64,000 nt of DNA, from the NCBI RefSeq assembly GCF_029350945.1, contig NZ_JARKMS010000004.1, positions 1-64,000 of the forward strand. Reading direction: 5' to 3'. Shown piece after piece: positions 52,158-61,835 of this stretch. Made by a program: the position numbers and the translations under genes. Every line of letters begins with the position of its first letter. Within the stretch, counting starts at the first letter, position 1. The notes beneath the pieces are model-generated. The model did no database searches, was not told the DNA's origin, and saw only the letters and a list, made by a program, of their open reading frames with translations. This DNA comes from Maribacter huludaoensis. GTDB lineage: Bacteria; Bacteroidota; Bacteroidia; Flavobacteriales; Flavobacteriaceae.

Positions 52158-53762
52158 ATGGATATTGATTGTTTGCCCTTAGCAAAAACGGGTTATTTTT
52201 CGAAATTAATTTGCGATTACACTGCAGCAGATACTAAGCTTAAACCATTATATAATCGGTTTCCCGATATTGAAGGATTTAAAGGTCAGATAGAAGAAAA
52301 GAGAAGGCATTTTACCCAAGAACAAAGAGATGTTCTGTATTCTTCAATGCAAAACCAATATAAAGGTACTGATACTTCTAACAGTACAGCTGCTAATATA
52401 GCGCTGTTAAAAGAGAAAAACACCTATACCATAGTTACCGGTCATCAGTTAAATCTTTTTACCGGACCATTGTATTTTTTGTACAAGATCATTTCTACGA
52501 TCAACCTGATCAAGCAATTAAAAAAAGAATTTCCGGATAGTAATTTTGTGCCTATTTATTGGATGGCTACGGAAGATCATGATTTTGAAGAAATTAATTA
52601 TTTCAACTTCAAAGGATTAAAATTTCAGTGGAACAAAGAGGCATCTGGTGCAGTAGGGCATTTACCAACGGAGGGATTAGAAGAGGTTTTTTCGCTGTAT
52701 TCCAGAACTATTGGGGACAGTAAGAACGCTAAGGTGTTAAAAGATCTATTTGAAAATGCGTATTTAAAGCATGATAATCTAACCGATGCAACCCGATTTT
52801 TGGCAAATGAAATTTTCAAGGATTACGGATTAGTTATTGTTGATGGTGATGATGCTGACTTAAAAAAGTTACTAGTGCCATTCATGAAGAAAGATATTTT
52901 TGAACGGACGGCATTCGAAAAAGTATCAGAAACCATTAAGGAAATCGAAAATATTTCATCTGATTATCCAGTACAGGTAAATCCGCGAGAAATCAATTAT
53001 TTCTATTTAAAAGAAGGTATAAGAGAAAGAATCATAGAAAGTAAAGAGCAATATATTGTAAACGAAACATCCATTTCTTTTACTAAAGAAGAGTTGGTAG
53101 AAGAGATGAACACGCACCCAGAGCGTTTTTCACCTAATGTAATCGCTAGACCTTTATACCAAGAAGTTATTTTACCAAACCTTTGTTATATTGGTGGTGG
53201 CGGTGAGATTGCGTATTGGTTAGAATTAAAAGCGGCTTTTGAAGCTATGAATGTTCCATTTCCAATTTTATTGGTAAGAAATTCAGCGTTGATCATTACC
53301 GAGAAGCAAGCCGATAAGTTAGAGAAAATGAATATCTCAAAGGCAGACATTTTCTTAAAGCAAAATAGCCTTATCAACAAAAAGATCCGAGAAATTTCAA
53401 ATATAGATATTGATTTTTCGCCACAAAAGAAACTACTTCATGAGCAGTTTAAAAATATGTATGAACTTGCGGAAAAGACCGATAAATCTTTTCTAGGAGC
53501 TGTAAAAGCACAAGAAGTAAAGCAAAAAAAAGGATTGGATGCTTTAGAAAAACGATTACTGCAAGCACAGAAAAGAAAGTTAAAGGATCATGTAGTACGT
53601 ATGACGGAACTACAAAACGAAATGTTTCCCAACCAATCGCTTCAAGAGCGACAATCTAACTTTTCAGAATTTTATTTGGCATATGGGGAAGATTTAGTGC
53701 CTATGTTATTTGAAGCTTTAAATCCGTTAAATTTGAGTTTTACTATTATCTCACAAAAATAA
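52158..53762 (+). CDS. bshC: bacillithiol biosynthesis cysteine-adding enzyme BshC
   Basis: 534 residues, usual length. TVVTGHQLNLFTGPLY-type motif (ITGHQLNLFTGPLYFLYKI region about 92-110), PIYWMATEDHDFEEINY and VIARPLYQEVILPNL are hallmark BshC segments, and a coiled coil occurs near the end. It adds cysteine to GlcN-malate in bacillithiol synthesis, a thiol used by many Bacteroidetes. BshA and BshB genes are not nearby. The stop is followed directly by the glycosyltransferase gene. A near-consensus box (TATATTTA, 52131-52138) precedes it. Confidence 0.95.
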   Translation: MDIDCLPLAKTGYFSKLICDYTAADTKLKPLYNRFPDIEGFKGQIEEKRRHFTQEQRDVLYSSMQNQYKGTDTSNSTAANIALLKEKNTYTIVTGHQLNLFTGPLYFLYKIISTINLIKQLKKEFPDSNFVPIYWMATEDHDFEEINYFNFKGLKFQWNKEASGAVGHLPTEGLEEVFSLYSRTIGDSKNAKVLKDLFENAYLKHDNLTDATRFLANEIFKDYGLVIVDGDDADLKKLLVPFMKKDIFERTAFEKVSETIKEIENISSDYPVQVNPREINYFYLKEGIRERIIESKEQYIVNETSISFTKEELVEEMNTHPERFSPNVIARPLYQEVILPNLCYIGGGGEIAYWLELKAAFEAMNVPFPILLVRNSALIITEKQADKLEKMNISKADIFLKQNSLINKKIREISNIDIDFSPQKKLLHEQFKNMYELAEKTDKSFLGAVKAQEVKQKKGLDALEKRLLQAQKRKLKDHVVRMTELQNEMFPNQSLQERQSNFSEFYLAYGEDLVPMLFEALNPLNLSFTIISQK

Positions 53763-55139
53763 ATGGTAGGAAAAAAGGTATCACTAGATAAAATAGCGAT
53801 ACTCGCCATACTTTCATTTTTGGCCATTGCATTGATCACTTTTTTTAAAAGTGCGTTAGAGCTAGAAGATGCGGAGCAAGCATATTATTCGCAATGGCTT
53901 CGTTGGGGTTACGATGACCAGCCGCCACTATATACCTGGTTGCAATATGGAATCAATGCTATATTTGGGGTAGGAAAGTTAGCATTCTCTTTACTTAGAG
54001 GCGCATTGTTTTCAGGTACATTATTATTGTTATATAAATTTTCTGGACTGCGAATTATAGATGCCGATAAATCTAAATTGGCCGTGCTGGCATTGGTTTT
54101 TATACCTGTATATATAGATTTTACCTTTCGTAGGCTTTCGCATACCAGCTTGTTATGTTTCAGTGTTATAGCTTCTTATTACTGCATACAAGTATTAATA
54201 GCAAGGAAATCTATTACAAATTATCTTTTATTTGGTTTGTTTGTAGGTATGGGCATGATGTCTAAATACAATTATGCATTTTTTCTGGTAACCTTTGCGC
54301 TGGTTGTACTTTGGGATAAGGAATTAAGAGCAATTGTTTTCAACCCTAAAATATTGGTATCGGTTTTTGTTTCTGCTTTAATTGTAGCGCCACATATCTA
54401 TTGGTTATTAGGTCCTGGTGAATTTCAAACATTTTTGGCATCTAGTGTCGAAGAGAAAATAGGAACGGAAGAAGCAGAATTGGGATTTTCGTTGCTACCC
54501 ATTATAGTCTACTTAAAAGGGTTGTTTGCATTAATGTTTCCAATTATTGCAATATGTAGTATTGGCTATTTGTCTAAAAAGTCAAGTTTTAACAATTTGA
54601 AAATCAATTGGTTTGTTAAAATGTTTTTTGCCCAATTGCTGGTATTGGGTTTATTTTTTCTCATTTTTCAAAGCAAAAAAGTGGAGACTAGATGGTTATT
54701 GCCGCTATTTATCCCTTTTGTGGTTTTGCTTTTAGAGAAAGTTAATATTAGGAATAGTAAAAAAGTCGTAACACTTGGGTATTGGTTGTTTGTACTCGTT
54801 ATAGGAATTCAAACCATAAGAACACCAATAGAAAGAGTATTAAACATCCCTTCATCTGTCCATTTTGGTTTTGGTCCAGTTGCTAATAAGTTGAGTAAGA
54901 ATTATGGTGCCTATCAATGGGTGCTGCCCAACGTTACGTATGCCGGTAACGTGCGTTTACTGTATCCTGATCGAATTATACTTTCCGTAGATGATTATTC
55001 GCTAACCGGTTCGGAATTGCAAGAAGAAAAATCAGTTGAAACAACTATAGATTCATCTGTAGTAAAACAGACCACACCTGTGGACAGTCTCATAGGTTTT
55101 GGGAAAGAAAAAGAAAATCTATATTTCTATATCAATTAA
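53763..55139 (+). CDS. GT39/ArnT-like membrane glycosyltransferase
   Basis: 458 residues with about 10-11 transmembrane helices. The first periplasmic loop has the acidic ELEDAEQAYYSQW motif and the DDQPPLYTWLQYG segment typical of the PMT_2/ArnT clan of polyprenyl-phosphate-sugar transferases. It would move a sugar from a lipid carrier to an envelope acceptor. It begins immediately after bshC and may be coupled to it. The stop TAA lies in a TTAA shared with the opposite PNPOx-like gene. Confidence 0.85.
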   Translation: MVGKKVSLDKIAILAILSFLAIALITFFKSALELEDAEQAYYSQWLRWGYDDQPPLYTWLQYGINAIFGVGKLAFSLLRGALFSGTLLLLYKFSGLRIIDADKSKLAVLALVFIPVYIDFTFRRLSHTSLLCFSVIASYYCIQVLIARKSITNYLLFGLFVGMGMMSKYNYAFFLVTFALVVLWDKELRAIVFNPKILVSVFVSALIVAPHIYWLLGPGEFQTFLASSVEEKIGTEEAELGFSLLPIIVYLKGLFALMFPIIAICSIGYLSKKSSFNNLKINWFVKMFFAQLLVLGLFFLIFQSKKVETRWLLPLFIPFVVLLLEKVNIRNSKKVVTLGYWLFVLVIGIQTIRTPIERVLNIPSSVHFGFGPVANKLSKNYGAYQWVLPNVTYAGNVRLLYPDRIILSVDDYSLTGSELQEEKSVETTIDSSVVKQTTPVDSLIGFGKEKENLYFYIN

Positions 55140-55681
55140 GGAACTAGGAATTCACCCTTCCAGTTGTTATCGGTCTTTGTGAAAAGAGCTCTAATATGGT
55201 TAGGTCTTTTTAGTTTTAGATATTCAATTTTAGTTGGAAAAATATCGATTATGGTAAAATAGTTTTTGTCTTCAACATATTCCACATGATCCGGATTTTT
55301 AATTGTTGTACCTGGGCTAGTTTCTGTAATGTAATCCTTTTTACTGTTGGGTTGAATATTTTGCCATGTTGATTTTAATCTTTCAAGATTGGTTACCATT
55401 TCAGCTGTACCTTCCACTTTTAGCTGTAGCATTTTTTCAGGATGATATAGTAGAAAACTTACCTGATTGTTTTCCGCAATGTGTTTTATCTTCTGTGTGC
55501 GGCTATCTGTATAAATCGTTAGTCGTAAATCTTTGTTAACCTCTCGTAACACTACGGTGCGTAGCCGAGCAGTAGATTCGTTGCCTACCGTTGCCATGGT
55601 TATGAATCTGAACGGGTGTCCTTTTTCAGTAACACCATTATGTAATTCGGTACTTAATTCTTCAAAAAATGAATCGATCAT
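55136..55681 (-). CDS. pyridoxamine 5'-phosphate oxidase family flavin-binding protein
   Basis: 181 residues. RFITMATVGNESTARLRTVVLRE and the YTDSRTQKIKHIAENNQVSFLLYHPEKML core (each cited only in part) fit the split-barrel FMN fold. NGVTEKGHPFRF at the N-terminus is unlike true PdxH, and the Arg/His catalytic set is incomplete, so it is called a family member, not PdxH. Function unknown. Convergent with the glycosyltransferase gene. Confidence 0.85.
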   Translation of the reverse strand: MIDSFFEELSTELHNGVTEKGHPFRFITMATVGNESTARLRTVVLREVNKDLRLTIYTDSRTQKIKHIAENNQVSFLLYHPEKMLQLKVEGTAEMVTNLERLKSTWQNIQPNSKKDYITETSPGTTIKNPDHVEYVEDKNYFTIIDIFPTKIEYLKLKRPNHIRALFTKTDNNWKGEFLVP

Positions 55682-55982
55682 ATTAATGTCTGTAAATAGT
55701 AAAAATACTGTGATAATAATTAAGGAGATATCATTACAAAAAAGATATTGTTATATGATAGTCAATACAACAGGAAATTGGTGTCATCTGCAAAGTTTAT
55801 TTACAATTGTAAGGTTAGTGTAAATGTTGCGACTTAGCGTGTGAATACAGATTGTTATGAAAAAGATTTTTTAAGTATTCGGTTTGATAATTGGTTGATT
55901 GAAAAGCCCGGGTGATTACCGGGCTTTTATATTTAATATATTCTTTACCAGATCGGTAAATGAATTTGATCAAAGTAAAGCA
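55682..55982. other. 301-bp gap between PNPOx-like and SIMPL genes
   Basis: Contains a lone AAGGAG (55722-55727) with no ATG nearby, a bidirectional terminator (55902-55928) and a small dyad TTTACC-AGATC-GGTAAA (55944-55960). No convincing gene or -7 box was found. The T-rich start at 55681-55710 may hold the PNPOx promoter. Confidence 0.6.
55902..55928. terminator. bidirectional intrinsic terminator
   Basis: AAAAGCCCGG (55902-55911) pairs with CCGGGCTTTT (55919-55928) over a 7-nt loop. It is the likely end of the SIMPL transcript (stop at 55983). Confidence 0.85.
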
Positions 55983-56708
55983 TTACTTTACCTTGTATTC
56001 TAAGCGCATAGTTATAGATGCTGTTTTGTTTTTAGATGAGGTATTGTATGCACCGCCCCAACTGTAGTCTTCACCAGAATTTTGACCGGTTATTTGAAAT
56101 ACCCCCATGTTGGCAGAAACCAAATCACCTAAATTACTGCCTGCATTTTCGGCTATTTTCTCTGCACGTATTCTGGCATCTTCGGTAGCTTTTGAAATCA
56201 TTTCAATTTTAAGGTCCGCTAATTTGGTGTAATAATATCTAGGTGGTGAAGAGTTGAACTGGACCCCTTTATTCAATAATTCTGTTATTTCTCTAGACAC
56301 ACCTTCAATTAAAGCAACATCCTCAGATTCTATTTTTAGGGTTTGAATTAATTGGTAGCCCCTGAACATACTGCCAACGTAATTACCATTTTCATATTGG
56401 TTATCTCGCATTTCTGTAGTCTGCACGCTATTAAAAATTATGCTGTTCGCATCAATACCTTTAGAGGTTAAATATTGACGAACAATTTCCTTGTCACGGT
56501 TTAATTGATCAAAAGCAGTCTTTAATACAGTGCTATTTGTAGAAAATTGACCTTCCCAAACAATTAAATCAGAGGTGAAGTTTTCGTTGCCCAAACCGGT
56601 AACGGATATCATTTGTGGCGGGTTTGCCCTTTGTATATATGCGTTGCCCAAAAAATATGCGGCTATAACAATTGCTGCTCCAAAAATAATTGCGCTAATG
56701 TGTTTCAT
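55983..56708 (-). CDS. SIMPL domain protein (DUF541)
   Basis: 241 residues. An N-terminal anchor or signal (AAIVIAAYFLGNAYIQ) is followed by a SIMPL/DUF541 domain: SVTGLGNENFTSDLIVWEG, LTSKGIDANSI, KIAENAGSNLGDLVSA and a terminal ASITMRLEYKVK. Members are periplasmic, membrane-linked, with an unclear role in stress or signalling. It is 78 bp from the DUF4249 gene and probably a separate unit. Confidence 0.88.
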   Translation of the reverse strand: MKHISAIIFGAAIVIAAYFLGNAYIQRANPPQMISVTGLGNENFTSDLIVWEGQFSTNSTVLKTAFDQLNRDKEIVRQYLTSKGIDANSIIFNSVQTTEMRDNQYENGNYVGSMFRGYQLIQTLKIESEDVALIEGVSREITELLNKGVQFNSSPPRYYYTKLADLKIEMISKATEDARIRAEKIAENAGSNLGDLVSANMGVFQITGQNSGEDYSWGGAYNTSSKNKTASITMRLEYKVK

Positions 56709-56786
56709 GAAAAAATAGTATTGTCAAATCATCTTATGCTAAGCTAGTCATTATTTTTATGTTCAATAGGGATGTAATGGCAATAA

Positions 56787-57674
56787 CTAATCTTTAAGGT
56801 CAATAACCTTTTCAGTAACACTGTATCCAGAAAAAACACCAATGGCACCTTCTTCTAAAATGTTGTTAGGAGCAATTACATATTCTACAAATGGGTTTCC
56901 ATCTACATCATCATTTGTTCTAGTGGTTTTTACATTTTCAAATAGAGCCTTTTCTACATGTGCAACTTGTAAGGTTATCTTTGTGTCAGAATAATATTCG
57001 TTATCAACAGAAATTTCGGTTTTACCATTTAATTCTGCTCCTTCATTTATATTATCTATTAAAAACTCATCATCACCAAAGTATATAGGATATTCATAGG
57101 GAAATGGTTCTTCGTTTTCATACTTTAAAGTGGTATTAATAAATCCGCCTAAAATGTAGTAATTGTCTTCATCTGCAAAATCTTTAAAGTTTATATTGAT
57201 TACGGCAAGTTCATAACCAAACTCGTCTTGCTGAAATTCAATGATTTCATTTATTGTGTCTAACTTTTTAGGAATTTGGCAAGAAGCATTAAACTCTTTT
57301 TCTGCTACAATTACTTTTAAATTATAAGTAGCACCGTGCAAAATAGTTAAATTTGAGGCGCTAGTAATGTAAGTATTTGTTTTGTTGTCATAATTTAAAA
57401 CAACACTATTGCCTTCTGTATTTGATAAGGTGACTACGGCATCTTTAATTAAAAATTCTTCGGGAAAAGCGTAATCTTGGTTAGCTTTTATTGGAGTGCC
57501 AATTGAGGGTAACGCCTTAGTGACCGATATTTTTAAAATGGTATCGTGCGGAGAAATGTATCCAATTATAGAAACCTGCTCTTCTGTGTCTAAAAGTTCA
57601 TCGGCATCTACAACTTTTTGACATCCCATTAATAAAATATATAATCCTAATAGTGCAAGTACTGCTTTTCTCAT
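56787..57674 (-). CDS. DUF4249 lipoprotein
   Basis: 295 residues. The lipobox signal is MRKAVLALLGLYILLMGCQK (Cys18). The remainder is beta-rich (VSIIGYISPHDTILKISV, VVTLSNTEGNSVVL), matching DUF4249. Such genes regularly follow a TonB-dependent receptor gene; here the gap is 3 bp. It is likely an outer-membrane lipoprotein partner of that receptor, substrate unknown. Confidence 0.85.
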   Translation of the reverse strand: MRKAVLALLGLYILLMGCQKVVDADELLDTEEQVSIIGYISPHDTILKISVTKALPSIGTPIKANQDYAFPEEFLIKDAVVTLSNTEGNSVVLNYDNKTNTYITSASNLTILHGATYNLKVIVAEKEFNASCQIPKKLDTINEIIEFQQDEFGYELAVININFKDFADEDNYYILGGFINTTLKYENEEPFPYEYPIYFGDDEFLIDNINEGAELNGKTEISVDNEYYSDTKITLQVAHVEKALFENVKTTRTNDDVDGNPFVEYVIAPNNILEEGAIGVFSGYSVTEKVIDLKD

Positions 57675-57677
57675 ATC

Positions 57678-60110
57678 TTAAAATTTGAATATATAATTTA
57701 CTGAAGGAATTAAAATTAGTACAGAAGTTCTTGTGAGTTCTTTTTCTTCTGTTCCATTAGGGTCATTGTAATTAGGATATTTGGTGTCTACGGTATAAAT
57801 AAACGGGTTTTGTCTTGCATAGGCATTATATAATGAAATAGCCCATGTGCGTTCCCGTCCTTTCTTTTTCTTTTTATGAAATTGCCATCCTAAATCTAGC
57901 CTATGGCTTGTTTCTCCCCTAAAGTTATTTCGTTGCGTTGTAATATCTTGTAAACCTCTATTGAAAAAGTTAGAACCGCCAATAGGGAAATTACCTCCAA
58001 TTCTTTGTAAATTGGGTAAGGTGTAGTTGTTACCCGTAGATAAGACCCAAGTAGCAGAAAATGTAAATCTATCACTAGGTTTATAAATACCCACCGCAGA
58101 AATGTCATGTCTTCTATCATAACGGTCATAGAATTTATTACCAAAGTTCAGTTCGTCAAATTGTCTTTCTGACCATGAAAGTGTGTAACCTAACCAACCT
58201 GTTAGCTTGCCTGTTTGCTTTCTAAAAAGTATTTCTGCACCATAGGCCCAACCTTCGCCGGCGGTAATATTCTCTTCCCAATCTAAGTCTGCACCAGATT
58301 CTAGATTATCTAACGCTAAGAATGATGCGCCCTCTTTGTAAGCAATAATATTATTCATGTTTTTATAATATCCTTCAAGGGATAGGGAATAATCTTTTTC
58401 AAAAAAATCTTTGGCAATACCTACGGCAAATTGCTGGGAAGTTTGTGGTTTTACGTTATCTGTTGAGGAGACCCATAGATCTGTAGGTAGTCCAATTCCA
58501 GAGCTAGATAATAAATGAATGTATTGATTCATTTTAGCATAAGAAGCTTTTAGTGCCAAATCTGGTTTTAAACTATATGATAAACCCAATCTTGTTTCTG
58601 GATTAATATAGTTTGTGTTATTATAATTAAAATAACTTAGTCTTAAACCAAGCGAAGACCTAAGCTTATCGGTTATTTTCCAATCATCTTCTATATATAG
58701 AGCCCCTTCTAAAGAATTCAGTTCTTCTGTTTTGTCTATATCTTCGGCATACGTATCTTTTAAAAGTACTCGTTGCGGTGTAAAACTATGATTAGTGATT
58801 TCTGCTCCAAAACGCAATGTATTTTTACTATTTGGATAATAGTCAAAGCTACTTTTTAGAGTTAGGTCTTCTATGCCAGAACTAGTTTTAAATAAATACT
58901 CAACTACATTATCATCATAAGTGTCTGTATATTCATCAGATATTTTGAAGTCGTAATTGCTATATATTAATGACGTGTTGGCAAATAGTTTATCGTTAAG
59001 CTGATGATTCCAACGTAATGTAGAGGTAATGTTTCCCCACCCAAGCTTCACTTTTTCATCAGTAAACTGGTCTTTAAATGAACTATAAAATTTATCTCTG
59101 CCGTAATAGTTGCTCCAATATAGCTTATCTTTTTCGCTAAAAATATGATGTATTTTAAAGTTTAAATCGGCAAAATAGTAACCGCCTTTACCATTTTCCT
59201 CAGAAAGGAACGGTTGGGCCAAAACATCTGCATAGGTGCGTCTTCCGCTAAAAATAAATGATGTTTTACCTTTATTAATAGGTCCTTCTAAAAGCATAGA
59301 TGAAGATATAAGACCAATATTTACTTTACCTGATATCTTTTCTTTATTTCCATCTTTCATGTCTATCTTAATGACAGATGATAATCTACCTCCAAATCTG
59401 GCAGGGAATCCTCCTTTGAATGCTTCTACGGATTTTATGGCATCACCGTTAAATACAGAGAAGAATCCAAATAGGTGATTTGAATTGTAAACCACTGCAT
59501 CATCTAGAATAATTAAGTTTTGGTCTGGCGTACCGCCACGAACAAAGAAACCGGAACTTCCTTCAGATCCTGCTTGTATACCGGGTAATAATTGCAATGT
59601 TTTTAATACATCTTTTTCACCCAGTAATGCAGGTATATCAGCTACTGTAGATGGGTTGATCTGTATTTTGCTCATTTGGGTGACCTTACTTTCTTTTACT
59701 TTACTGTCAGCACTAACTGTAACTTCATCAAGTGATTGCGTGTCTGTTTCAAGTTTAAAATTTAAAGAGAGGTCGTTATTAATTTCTATTTTTTTAATAA
59801 TTGTAGTGTACCCAATTGTAGAAATGTAAACAGTATGCTTACCTTTTGGCAGTGAAAGTGAATAAAAACCGTAGTCGTTTGTCGTTGTTCCTCTTTTTAA
59901 CTCAGGAACATAAATAGAAGCACCTAAGAGATTTTCTCCACTACCGCTTTCGGTAATGTAACCACTAATGGTAAAATTGTTTTTTGGTTCTTGAAAATTG
60001 TTAATATCTACATTAAAGCGATTTTCGGTAGAACTTGTGTGGGCTACTTTTCCATAAGACTTACAAATAAGTCCTAGGAAAAATAAGCTGTGGTATATCT
60101 TATTTTTCAA
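57678..60110 (-). CDS. TonB-dependent receptor with carboxypeptidase-like regulatory domain
   Basis: 810 residues. Signal region, then a CarboxypepD_reg-like domain (about 45-135; ISGYITESGSGENLLGASIY), a plug with the LPGIQAGSEGSSGFFVRGGTPDQN-type motif (core EGSSGFFVRGG) and a 22-strand barrel to the C-terminal aromatic (NYIFKF). It imports a substrate energised by TonB-ExbB-ExbD. The DUF4249 gene downstream is co-transcribed. It lacks a SusD neighbour, so it is not a classical glycan-uptake pair. Confidence 0.92.
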   Translation of the reverse strand: MKNKIYHSLFFLGLICKSYGKVAHTSSTENRFNVDINNFQEPKNNFTISGYITESGSGENLLGASIYVPELKRGTTTNDYGFYSLSLPKGKHTVYISTIGYTTIIKKIEINNDLSLNFKLETDTQSLDEVTVSADSKVKESKVTQMSKIQINPSTVADIPALLGEKDVLKTLQLLPGIQAGSEGSSGFFVRGGTPDQNLIILDDAVVYNSNHLFGFFSVFNGDAIKSVEAFKGGFPARFGGRLSSVIKIDMKDGNKEKISGKVNIGLISSSMLLEGPINKGKTSFIFSGRRTYADVLAQPFLSEENGKGGYYFADLNFKIHHIFSEKDKLYWSNYYGRDKFYSSFKDQFTDEKVKLGWGNITSTLRWNHQLNDKLFANTSLIYSNYDFKISDEYTDTYDDNVVEYLFKTSSGIEDLTLKSSFDYYPNSKNTLRFGAEITNHSFTPQRVLLKDTYAEDIDKTEELNSLEGALYIEDDWKITDKLRSSLGLRLSYFNYNNTNYINPETRLGLSYSLKPDLALKASYAKMNQYIHLLSSSGIGLPTDLWVSSTDNVKPQTSQQFAVGIAKDFFEKDYSLSLEGYYKNMNNIIAYKEGASFLALDNLESGADLDWEENITAGEGWAYGAEILFRKQTGKLTGWLGYTLSWSERQFDELNFGNKFYDRYDRRHDISAVGIYKPSDRFTFSATWVLSTGNNYTLPNLQRIGGNFPIGGSNFFNRGLQDITTQRNNFRGETSHRLDLGWQFHKKKKKGRERTWAISLYNAYARQNPFIYTVDTKYPNYNDPNGTEEKELTRTSVLILIPSVNYIFKF

Positions 60111-60290
60111 AAGGCTAGTGTTGTTTATTGATGTTGTCTAAAAATAGGTAGATTTTTCCTACACTGATTGTTAAGAAAAATACAATTCATCTTTTTTTAA
60201 GATTTAATGGCCAGTAAGAGAATTTCAATTTTAAAACTATTTGTTAAAAAATATAACTGAAATAAGATGGTTTCAACATTTGGTTTTTGC

Positions 60291-60298
60291 TATTTTTG
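60291..60298 (+). promoter_or_regulatory. -7 box directly before the guaA start
   Basis: TATTTTTG ends 3 bp before the ATG at 60302. With the usual spacing the transcript would start at or about the A of the ATG, i.e. a leaderless mRNA. It also overrules an in-frame TTG at 60287 as start. Confidence 0.55.
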
Positions 60299-60301
60299 CC
60301 C

Positions 60302-61834
60302 ATGCAAAATAAAGTCCTGATACTAGATTTTGGTTCACAATACACCCAATTGATTGGAAGACGCGTACGTGAGCTAAATATTTTCTCTGAAATTAAACCT
60401 TATAATAAATTACCCGAAGACCTTTCCGAGTATAAGGCCGTGATTCTTTCTGGATCACCTTTATCTGTAAGAGGTGAGGATGCCGTTCACCCGGATCTGT
60501 CTGAAATACGTGGTAAAAAACCATTGTTGGGCGTTTGTTATGGCGCACAGTATTTGGCACATTTTCACGGTGGTAGTGTGGAAAAATCCAATACAAGGGA
60601 ATATGGTCGTGCCAACCTTAGCTTTATTAAGGAAAACGAACCATTTTTTGATAAAGTAGGTACAGGTAGCCAAGTATGGATGAGCCATGCCGATACTATT
60701 AAGCACCTACCTGAGAATACAACCTTATTGGCAAGTACCCATGATGTGGAAAACGCAGCCTTTAAGTTTGAGGGAGAAGAAACCTATGCAATTCAGTTTC
60801 ATCCAGAAGTATATCATTCTAAAGACGGAAAACAAGTACTGGAGAACTTTTTGGTACATATTGCCGGAATGGAACAAACTTGGACCCCAGATGCCTTTGT
60901 TGATAAAACGGTTGCAGAGTTAAAAGAAAAAATTGGAGATGAGAAGGTAATTTTAGGATTATCTGGCGGGGTAGATTCTTCTGTTGCAGCAGTATTATTG
61001 CATAAGGCGATAGGTAAAAACCTGCATTGCATATTTGTAAACAACGGTCTTTTAAGAAAAAATGAATTCACCGATGTATTGAAGCAGTACGAGGGTATGG
61101 GCTTAAATGTAAAAGGTGTGGATGCTTCGGCACGTTTTTTGGATGATCTGGCTGGAGAGAGTGATCCAGAAACCAAAAGAAAAACAATTGGTCGTGTATT
61201 TGTAGAAGTTTTTGATGATGAGTCACATTTAGTTGAGAATGCAAAATGGTTGGCACAGGGTACTATTTATCCTGATGTTATAGAATCTGTTTCTGCAACC
61301 GGTGGTCCGTCACAAACTATAAAGAGTCATCATAATGTTGGTGGTTTGCCAGATTACATGAAATTGAAAGTGGTAGAGCCTTTGAAGATGTTGTTTAAAG
61401 ATGAAGTAAGAAGGGTTGGGGCAAGTTTGGGTATAGATAAGGCATTGTTGGGTAGACATCCTTTTCCTGGTCCTGGTTTGGCAATTCGTATTCTTGGGGA
61501 TATCACGCCAGAGAAAGTGGCTATTTTACAAGAAGTAGATGCCATTTTTATAGACGGATTAAAAAAATGGGATTTATATGATAAAGTTTGGCAGGCAGGT
61601 GCCATGTTATTACCTGTAAACAGTGTTGGTGTAATGGGCGATGAGCGTACCTACGAAAAATGTGTTGCGCTTAGAGCTGTAGAAAGTACAGATGGTATGA
61701 CTGCCGATTGGGTGAACCTACCATATGAGTTTTTACAAAAAACATCAAATGATATAATAAATAAAGTCCCTGGTGTCAACCGTGTCGTATATGATATAAG
61801 TTCAAAGCCACCAGCAACAATAGAATGGGAATAG
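60302..61834 (+). CDS. guaA: GMP synthase (glutamine-hydrolysing)
   Basis: 510 residues from the ATG at 60302. The GATase domain has the Cys nucleophile in [12 protein letters not shown] and His/Glu in FHPEVYHS; the ATP-pyrophosphatase P-loop is [13 protein letters not shown]; the C-terminal dimerisation domain ends in PPATIEWE. It makes GMP from XMP. Length and order are canonical. The following LysM gene starts 1 bp after the stop, suggesting co-transcription. Confidence 0.97.
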   Translation: MQNKVLILDFGSQYTQLIGRRVRELNIFSEIKPYNKLPEDLSEYKAVILSGSPLSVRGEDAVHPDLSEIRGKKPLLGVCYGAQYLAHFHGGSVEKSNTREYGRANLSFIKENEPFFDKVGTGSQVWMSHADTIKHLPENTTLLASTHDVENAAFKFEGEETYAIQFHPEVYHSKDGKQVLENFLVHIAGMEQTWTPDAFVDKTVAELKEKIGDEKVILGLSGGVDSSVAAVLLHKAIGKNLHCIFVNNGLLRKNEFTDVLKQYEGMGLNVKGVDASARFLDDLAGESDPETKRKTIGRVFVEVFDDESHLVENAKWLAQGTIYPDVIESVSATGGPSQTIKSHHNVGGLPDYMKLKVVEPLKMLFKDEVRRVGASLGIDKALLGRHPFPGPGLAIRILGDITPEKVAILQEVDAIFIDGLKKWDLYDKVWQAGAMLLPVNSVGVMGDERTYEKCVALRAVESTDGMTADWVNLPYEFLQKTSNDIINKVPGVNRVVYDISSKPPATIEWE

Positions 61835-61835
61835 T

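Noticed and set aside
55733-55837. 34-codon frame starting at ATT, 5 bp after AAGGAG
   Set aside because: ATT starts are extremely rare and Shine-Dalgarno signals are not used in this lineage; no -7 box or conservation evidence.
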